DNA from: Streptomyces diacarni
GTDB lineage: Bacteria > Actinomycetota > Actinomycetes > Streptomycetales > Streptomycetaceae
NCBI RefSeq assembly: GCF_003323715.1
Contig: NZ_QOIN01000036.1
Span: 224,923 to 288,922, forward strand
DNA: 64,000 nt
Direction: 5' to 3'
A program made the translations under genes and the position numbers. Shown in pieces: positions 58,999 through 64,000 of this stretch (the stretch's first letter is position 1; every line of letters begins with the position of its first letter). The notes under the pieces are model-generated. The model was not told where the DNA came from, ran no database searches, and saw nothing but the letters and a program-made list of their open reading frames with translations.

Positions 58999-59991
58999 GT
59001 GCTCAAGCACGTACTCGACGTCATCGACCTTCTCGACCGGCCGCAGGCCGACGGGCACTCGCTCGCCGCCCACCTGCGCGGCGTACTCGACCAGGCGCTC
59101 ACCCAGGCGGGCCACCCGGACCCGGCGACGGCCGCCGAGCGGGTGGAGATCTCCGTCACCCGCGTCGAGGGCGCCAAGGGAGGCACCGACTTCGTGAAGG
59201 TCGTCGTGCCGGGCCGCTCGGGCAGCGGCGCGGGCGGCAGCGCGCCCACCCTCGGCATCCTCGGCCGGCTCGGCGGCGTCGGTGCCCGCCCCGAGCGCAC
59301 CGGCATCGTCTCGGACGCGGACGGCGCCGTGGCGGCACTGGCGGCGGCGGCCAAGCTGCTGGACATGTACGGGCGCGGCGACGTGCTCGAAGGCGACGTC
59401 ATCCTCAGCACCCACGTGTGCCCCGACGCGCCGACCCGGCCGCACGACCCGGTGCCGTTCATGGACTCGCCCGTCTCGATCCTCGACTGCAACCGCGAGG
59501 AGATCGACGTGGCCATGGACGCCGTCGTCTCCATCGACACCACCAAGGGCAACCGGCTGCTCAACCACCGCGGCGTCGCCCTCTCGCCGACGGTCAAGGA
59601 AGGCTGGATCCTGCGGGTCAGCGACGACCTGCTGGGTCTGCTGGAGACCGTGACGGGCGAGGACGCGCACGTGCTGCCGATCACCACCCAGGACATCACG
59701 CCCTACGGCAACGGCGTCCACCACATCAACTCGATCATGCAGCCGTGCGTGGCGACCTCGGCGCCCGTGGTGGGCCTGGCGCTGACCACGGGTCCCGCCG
59801 TCGCGGGCTGTGCGACGGGCGCCAGCCACGAGAGCGACATCGCCGCGGCGGGGCGGTTCGCCGTCGAGGCCGCGAAGGAGTACGGACGAGGGGCGGCCCG
59901 CTTCCACGACGCGGACGAGTTCGCCCGGCTGCTCGACCTCTACGGCCCCATGACGCGCCTCCAGTCGACCGAGGGAGCGACGCAGGACTGA
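58999..59991 (+). CDS. DUF1177 domain protein
   Basis: A 330-residue soluble protein of unknown function. Conserved-looking parts are LGILGRLGGVGARPERTG, LEGDVILSTHVCPDAPTRPHDPVPFMDSPVSILDCNREEIDVAMDAVVSIDTTKGNRL, DITPYGNGVHHINSIMQPC and GCATGASHESDIAAAGRFAVEAAKEYG. Several His/Asp clusters could bind metal, but no catalytic role can be stated. GTG 58999 follows AAGGAG at six bases. It is first of an operon with an OPT transporter and AroM. Confidence 0.86.
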   Translation: MLKHVLDVIDLLDRPQADGHSLAAHLRGVLDQALTQAGHPDPATAAERVEISVTRVEGAKGGTDFVKVVVPGRSGSGAGGSAPTLGILGRLGGVGARPERTGIVSDADGAVAALAAAAKLLDMYGRGDVLEGDVILSTHVCPDAPTRPHDPVPFMDSPVSILDCNREEIDVAMDAVVSIDTTKGNRLLNHRGVALSPTVKEGWILRVSDDLLGLLETVTGEDAHVLPITTQDITPYGNGVHHINSIMQPCVATSAPVVGLALTTGPAVAGCATGASHESDIAAAGRFAVEAAKEYGRGAARFHDADEFARLLDLYGPMTRLQSTEGATQD

Positions 59992-60170
59992 CCCCCGCGA
60001 GCGGCCCGACGCCCCGCGGGGCGATCCGGCCGCCGCCCCTGGTGCGGAACCGGGGCCCTCTCCCGGCCGTGCCCTCTCCCGGCCGCCGGCCGGAAGAGGG
60101 CACAGGGCGGCTCCCGCCGGCCCACCGCACCACCCACGCACCGCATGCGCACCCGGAAAGACAGATCCGC

Positions 60171-61886
60171 ATGAGCACTTCATCCCAGGCCTCCGCCCCG
60201 GAAACGGCGCGGACCCACCCCAGAGCGCTGGAGCCGGTCACCCTCGTGGTGACGGTCCTGCTCTCCGTCCTCGGAGCCGTGATCGGCCTCGTCCTGATCA
60301 CCACGCTGGGCATCGCGCCGAACACCTCCGTCATCGGGGCGCTCATCGCCATGCTGATCGGGCGGATCTCCTTCGCGGCGCTGTCGCGGATGCGTGACCC
60401 GCAGCGGCAGAACCTCGTGCAGTCCGCGATCTCCGGCTCCACCTTCGCCGCGGCGAACTCGCTGGTCACCCCGATCGCCGTGCCGTTCCTGCTGGGCAAG
60501 CCCGGACTGGTGTGGCCGATGCTGGGCGGCGCGGTCATCGGACTGGCCGTGGACAGCTGGGTGCTCTACCGGGTGTTCGACTCGCGGCTGCTGCCCGCCG
60601 CCGCCGCGTGGCCGGCCGGGATCGCCGCCGCCGAGACGATCAAGGCGGGTGACGAGGGCGGCCGCAAGGCCAAGCTGCTCGGCCTGAGCGCGGTCATCGG
60701 CTTCGTCGGCTCGCTGTTCAAACTCCCGATGAGCGCGGCGGGCGTGGCCTTCCTGGGCAACATCTGGGCGCTGCTGATGTTCGGCGTCGGCCTGCTGGTG
60801 GCGCAGTACGCGCCGACGCTGCTCGACGTCGACCTGTCGGCCAACTACGTGCCGCACGGCGTCATGATCGGCGCGGGCCTCGTCGCGCTGGTGCAGGCGG
60901 TGCTGATGATGCGGGACCGCAAGGGCGGCAAAGGCGGAAGCGGGGCGAAGGGGACCGCGTTGGGCGCGGCACGTCCGGCCCGGGACGCCGAGGGCCCCTT
61001 CGACCCCGAGATCCGTACGGTCGACTCCCGGCGGCTGCGGCGCGGGCTGCTGGAAGGGCTCGCCCTCTTCCTCGTCGGCGCCCTCTTCATCGCCTTCACC
61101 GGCGGTGTGCTCGCCGACATGAGCGGCGCGGGCCTGGTGGGCTGGGTGCTGCTCGCCGGGGTCGCCGCACTGGTGCACCAGCTCATCGTGGGCCTGGCCG
61201 CCATGCACTCGGGCTGGTTCCCCGCCTTCGCCGTCACCCTCATCTTCCTGATCCTCGGCCTGGTGCTGGGCATCCCAATGGTGCCGCTGGCCCTGCTGGT
61301 CGGCTACGCCGCCTCGACAGGGCCCGCGTTCGCCGACGTCGGCTTCGACTTCAAGGCCGGCTGGCTGCTGCGCAAGGGCGCCGTGCCCTGGCACCCGTAC
61401 GAGATGGCGGGGCGGCGGCAGCAGTACGTCGCCCAGCTCGTCGGCTTCGCGGTGGCCATCCTCGTCGTGGCTCTCGCCTGGAAGCCGTTCTTCGAGGACG
61501 GCAGGGTGCCGCCGGTCGCCCAGGTGTACGTCGACACCATCAAGGCGGGGCTCACCGACACCCACGCGCTGACGATGATGGCGCTGTGGGCGATCCCCGG
61601 CGCGCTGATCCAGTTCTTCGGCGGCTCCTCGCGCCAGATGGGCGTTCTGCTCGCGACCGGTCTGCTGGTCGCGACCCCGCAGGCGGGCTGGCTGGTCCTC
61701 GCCGCGCTCGCCGTCAGGGTCGGCTACAGCCGCTGGAAGACGCGGAACAGGACGCGGACCGACGCGGACCCGTCAGCCGACGCGGACCCGTCGGCCGACG
61801 CGGACAACGAACTCGCGCTGGTCGGTGCCGGGCTGGTGGCCGGCAGCTCGTTGAACGACGTCAGCCAGATCTACAAGGCGGTGTGA
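60171..61886 (+). CDS. OPT-family oligopeptide transporter
   Basis: A 571-residue inner-membrane protein with about 14 hydrophobic segments. The opening (PRALEPVTLVVTVLLSVLGAVIGLV) and the AISGSTFAAANSLVTPIAVPFLLGKP motif are typical of bacterial OPT/YSL members, proton-driven importers of small peptides. A cytoplasmic loop (about 255-285) is basic and Gly-rich (RKGGKGGSGAKG), and the C-terminal tail has a DADPSADADPSADAD repeat. It lies between DUF1177 and AroM. Confidence 0.87.
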   Translation: MSTSSQASAPETARTHPRALEPVTLVVTVLLSVLGAVIGLVLITTLGIAPNTSVIGALIAMLIGRISFAALSRMRDPQRQNLVQSAISGSTFAAANSLVTPIAVPFLLGKPGLVWPMLGGAVIGLAVDSWVLYRVFDSRLLPAAAAWPAGIAAAETIKAGDEGGRKAKLLGLSAVIGFVGSLFKLPMSAAGVAFLGNIWALLMFGVGLLVAQYAPTLLDVDLSANYVPHGVMIGAGLVALVQAVLMMRDRKGGKGGSGAKGTALGAARPARDAEGPFDPEIRTVDSRRLRRGLLEGLALFLVGALFIAFTGGVLADMSGAGLVGWVLLAGVAALVHQLIVGLAAMHSGWFPAFAVTLIFLILGLVLGIPMVPLALLVGYAASTGPAFADVGFDFKAGWLLRKGAVPWHPYEMAGRRQQYVAQLVGFAVAILVVALAWKPFFEDGRVPPVAQVYVDTIKAGLTDTHALTMMALWAIPGALIQFFGGSSRQMGVLLATGLLVATPQAGWLVLAALAVRVGYSRWKTRNRTRTDADPSADADPSADADNELALVGAGLVAGSSLNDVSQIYKAV

Positions 61887-61888
61887 GC

Positions 61889-62674
61889 ATGCGAGGCGGC
61901 GTGAGCGGACGGGCCGAAGCGGCGACACCGGACGGCAGCACGGGGACCCTGGGCCTGGTCACCATCGGGCAGGCGCCCCGCACCGACCTGGCCGGGGACC
62001 TCGAACCCTGGCTCGGCGGACTGCGCGTGAGCGAGCACGGCGCGCTGGACAACGACGTCTTCGACGGCTCGGAGGGACAGCGCACCCGCGCCGCCCTGGC
62101 CCCGGCCCCCGACGAGGCCCCGCTGATCTCCCGGCTGCGCGACGGCACCTCCGCCGTCCTGGGCCACGACGCGCTGGCGCCGCGCATGCGGGACGCCGTC
62201 GCCCGCTGCGCGGCGGACGGCGCGGCGGCCACACTGCTGCTGTGCACCGGCAACTTCCCGCCTGTCCCACCCGTCCACGGGGAGGGGTCCCGGCGGGGCC
62301 CGCACCCCGTTCTCTACGCCGAGTCCCTGGTCCAGCGCGGAGTCCGCGCGCTGGTCGGCGACGCCCCGGTGGGTATCGTCTGCCCGCTCGCCGAACAGCG
62401 CGCCGACGTGGCACGCCGCTGGTCCCAGCTGCTGCCGGGGCCGCTGCGCGCCGCTCCTGCCAACCCGTACGCGGCCGACGCCCACGACGCAGTCGCCGCC
62501 GCGGCGCGGCGCCTGGTGGAGGAGGGCAGCCACTGGATCGTGCTGGACTGCATCGGCTACACCGAGTCGATGCGCCGCGCCGCCGCCCTGGCCGCTGCGC
62601 GCCCGGTCCTGCTGGCCCGCGCGCTCGCCGTGCGGCTGGCAGCGGAGGCCGCGACGGCCGCGTCCGGCGACTGA
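61889..62674 (+). CDS. aroM: AroM-family protein (Asp/Glu racemase superfamily-like)
   Basis: A 261-residue protein. It begins LGLVTIGQAPRTDLAGDLEPWL, the AroM signature. Two cysteines, Cys119 in LLLCTGNFP and Cys221 in VLDCIGYTESMR, lie where Asp/Glu-racemase superfamily enzymes place their catalytic pair. E. coli AroM has no proven role. ATG 61889 is three bases after the OPT stop. With PepE opposite, a role in racemising or processing an aspartyl compound is possible, but this is inference. Confidence 0.83.
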   Translation: MRGGVSGRAEAATPDGSTGTLGLVTIGQAPRTDLAGDLEPWLGGLRVSEHGALDNDVFDGSEGQRTRAALAPAPDEAPLISRLRDGTSAVLGHDALAPRMRDAVARCAADGAAATLLLCTGNFPPVPPVHGEGSRRGPHPVLYAESLVQRGVRALVGDAPVGIVCPLAEQRADVARRWSQLLPGPLRAAPANPYAADAHDAVAAAARRLVEEGSHWIVLDCIGYTESMRRAAALAAARPVLLARALAVRLAAEAATAASGD

Positions 62675-63060
62675 ACGGACGGCTGGGACGCACGGCTCTA
62701 CGGACGGTTGGACGCACGGCTGAACGGTCGGCTGAATGGACCGCTCCGCCGCGCGCCGGCCGGTCCCGCTACCCTGCGGGCATGATCCGCGCCGCCGTAC
62801 CCGCCGGCTGTCGCCGCGCGTGGACGGCGGCGCCCGGATCGAAGGTGCCCCCACGTTCGCGTACGACTTCGGGACGCTGATCCACGGCATCATGTCCCAG
62901 GAAACGCCCACGCAAGAAGCTCGGCTGGAAGACACCAGCCGAGCTTCTTGCCGTGGGCCTGCTCACCGCCTAGGTCAGGCGGTGTGGCGACGACCACTGG
63001 AATTCATTCACGTGTCACCGAGGCCGAAGAGGGCCCCGGCTGGTCTGTGCCGAGGAGTCC
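62675..63060. other. Gene-free gap with repeats and two hairpins
   Basis: A 24-base imperfect repeat (GGACGCACGGCT at about 62687 and 62711) follows AroM. An open frame with VDGGARIEG and APTFAYDFGTLIHGIM (62820-62895) looks protein-like but has no supported start, and may be a remnant. Two hairpins follow, listed separately. Confidence 0.5.
62912..62951. terminator. Strong bidirectional terminator hairpin
   Basis: A perfect 16-bp stem GCAAGAAGCTCGGCTG, 8-base loop, complement to 62951, extended by CCCAC/GTGGG on the outside. A second small stem CACCGCCT/AGGCGGTG follows near 62970. It separates the AroM operon from the secreted-peptide gene. Confidence 0.75.
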
Positions 63061-63384
63061 TCAGCATCCCCTCGTGGAGATCCCGCCGTTGGGGGAAGCC
63101 TGAGCAGCCGTGCTGTTCACAGTTGCCGCCCTGCAGGTGTCCTCGTCGACCCACATTGACCAGCTACCGTCCTCGTTCTGGTCGCAATGGAACTTGACGA
63201 TGACCGGATTGTTGTCGCCTGACGACTTGCAGGACGAAAAGCTCCCAAACGTGCCGTTGTAGTACCCGGACTGGGCGGCCTTGGCGGTCGGTGCGGCCGG
63301 TGCGGCCTGGGCGGACGTGGCCGCGATGCCTGAGAAGGCCAGGAGGCCGACGGCGGCGACTGCTGCGCGCTGGAACTTGCGCAT
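63061..63384 (-). CDS. Small secreted protein with four cysteines
   Basis: A 107-residue protein with a clear Sec signal peptide (RKFQRAAVAAVGLLAFSGIAATSAQA, cleavage about residue 28). The mature part of about 75 residues begins PAAPTAKAAQSGYYNGTFGSF and has four Cys (in SSCKSS, FHCDQN, EDTCRA and the C-terminal GC), enough for two disulfides. No family is recognised. ATG 63384 follows GAGGGG. It could be an inhibitor, surface or antimicrobial peptide. Confidence 0.78.
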   Translation of the reverse strand: MRKFQRAAVAAVGLLAFSGIAATSAQAAPAAPTAKAAQSGYYNGTFGSFSSCKSSGDNNPVIVKFHCDQNEDGSWSMWVDEDTCRAATVNSTAAQASPNGGISTRGC

Positions 63385-63668
63385 GTTTCCCCTCTTCACG
63401 TGCGTAGTGCGGTGGTGCGTGCACGGTGGGACGGCATGCGGGCTCGGCTTGTCACCGAGCGCGGATGGGCCGCCCCTCTTCGCGAGCGGCCGGAATCGTG
63501 TCCGGCCGCCACAAAACGCCGCGCCGCACTCCAAGATCATTTCGGTCACCTGAACCCCACCACGCGGTCGGATGACGTTTCAAGGGGTCAAGATCTTCTA
63601 TTACACGATCATCACAGGCCGTCCGAAGCTTTTGCTTCGCCTCCCAGGGGCGCGGCCCCGACGCCACC
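63385..63668. other. Upstream region of the secreted-protein gene
   Basis: No gene is supported. The stretch is less G/C-rich than its surroundings at 63530-63640 (GATGATCGTGTAATAGAAGA on the minus strand) and probably holds the promoter of the secreted-protein gene. It then meets transposase remnants. Confidence 0.45.
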
Positions 63669-63779
63669 GATTTCCACGACTGCCTGACTGCCCGCTCGGA
63701 CGCCCTGCGCGAACTCGCGGACGCGGTGCTGCGCACCGACCCGGAGGACCTCGCGGTGGTCACGCCGGCGGCCGCCTGA
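63669..63779 (+). pseudogene. Remnant of a transposase N-terminus (NF041680-like)
   Basis: The frame ending TGA at 63779 reads TDFHDCLTARSDALRELADAVLRTD. This resembles the N-terminal YDCLTARADALFELADAVL segment of a common actinobacterial transposase family. Similarity stops at about 63750, where an IS5 fragment on the other strand begins. No start is present. Confidence 0.5.
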
Positions 63780-63842
63780 TTTGGGCGTCCGGTCGGGGAG
63801 CGGCGGCTCGACCCGCGCCCACCGCGCGTCTGTCAACGGCAC
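63750..63842 (-). pseudogene. N-terminal fragment of an IS5-family transposase
   Basis: Thirty-one codons from ATG 63842 read MPLTDARWARVEPPLPDRTP, then KSGGRRRDHRE, the standard start of IS5-type transposases. After DHRE the frame loses all similarity, so the gene is truncated at about 63750, at the junction with the other transposase remnant. Confidence 0.75.
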
Positions 63843-63871
63843 GCCCGGGCGAACAACGGGCCGATCCGAAC

Positions 63872-63891
63872 GAAACGGTCTAGGCCGTTTC
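63872..63891. terminator. Short inverted repeat over the IS5 transposase stop
   Basis: GAAACGG-tctagg-CCGTTTC, 7-bp arms, containing the TAG of the IS5 transposase at the window edge. It may be the gene's terminator or part of the element end. Confidence 0.45.
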
Positions 63892-64000
63892 TGATGGCTC
63901 TTGGACGGTGTCGCGGAGCCAGATGTTGATCGCTGTGACGGCGAGTGTGCCGTTGAAGATGTAGTCGCGCTTGTCGTAGCGGCTGGCCACCGCCCGGTAC
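63880..64000 (-). CDS. C-terminal end of an IS5-family transposase (runs off the window)
   Basis: Thirty-nine residues plus stop are visible: YRAVASRYDKRDYIFNGTLA, then VTAINIWLRD and a variable tail. RYDKRDYIF is the well-conserved DDE-domain end of IS5-type transposases (the last helix after the catalytic Glu region). The gene starts beyond base 64000. It is probably the tail of a complete or near-complete insertion element next to the older fragments. Confidence 0.82.
   Translation of the reverse strand, partial: YRAVASRYDKRDYIFNGTLAVTAINIWLRDTVQEPSETA

Noticed and set aside
58427..59197. Arg/Pro/Thr-rich frames covering the 26-bp repeats
   Set aside because: Compositional frames produced by G/C-rich repeats; they end inside the DUF1177 gene in another frame.
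62736..63197. Gene after aroM containing VDGGARIEG and YDFGTLIHGI
   Set aside because: No start with a ribosome site, and it runs through two terminator hairpins; at most a remnant.

Overview
The window reads as chromosomal DNA of a high-G+C actinomycete, almost certainly Streptomyces or a close relative. Reasons: very high G+C with strong G/C bias at third codon positions, frequent GTG/TTG starts, and typical streptomycete families (DUF397 with DUF5753 XRE regulators, DUF574 methyltransferase, DUF2637 protein, DmdR-type iron box, AidB, DUF1177). No rRNA gene, intact tRNA or CRISPR array was seen.

Layout. 1-13.2 kb is mixed housekeeping: acylphosphatase, a decayed questin-oxidase-like pseudogene, a tautomerase/YHS fusion behind a CsoR-like box, an XRE-DUF397-ATPase regulatory set, a secreted phosphatase with a broken signal peptide frame, MurJ, a PfkB kinase, a Nudix hydrolase, a KASIII with a TetR regulator, AidB and a BrkB-like membrane protein. 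13.2-25.9 kb holds RsgA, an Ada/AlkA glycosylase, a PP2C-like protein, a DUF2637 membrane protein, a FhuF-like reductase under an iron box, a GntR regulator, a PimB-like glycosyltransferase and a two-component system.

26-55.8 kb is a purine-to-glyoxylate catabolic region. It has PucR, the three xanthine dehydrogenase subunits, a purine permease and XdhC; then catalase; then hyi-glxR-gcl (glyoxylate to glycerate); then uraD-uraH-urate oxidase, 8-oxoguanine-type deaminase and a urate/xanthine permease. Catalase and the uricase operon are 10 kb apart but carry an identical 17-bp palindromic site at the same place over the -35 hexamer. This fits co-regulation, because uricase makes H2O2. Between catalase and gcl sits a small lanthipeptide locus: a 51-residue Cys-containing precursor and a class IV LanL-type synthetase with a CCG zinc motif.

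56.7-62.7 kb holds a second candidate system: PepE dipeptidase and an IclR regulator, divergent from DUF1177, an OPT-family peptide transporter and an AroM (Asp/Glu racemase-like) protein. The 640-bp gap between the arms contains 26-bp degenerate tandem repeats. I read it as an uptake and processing unit for an unknown small peptide. The right end contains a small secreted four-cysteine protein and nested transposase remnants, with the end of an IS5-type transposase running off the window.

All calls are from reading sequence and translations by eye; no database search was run.
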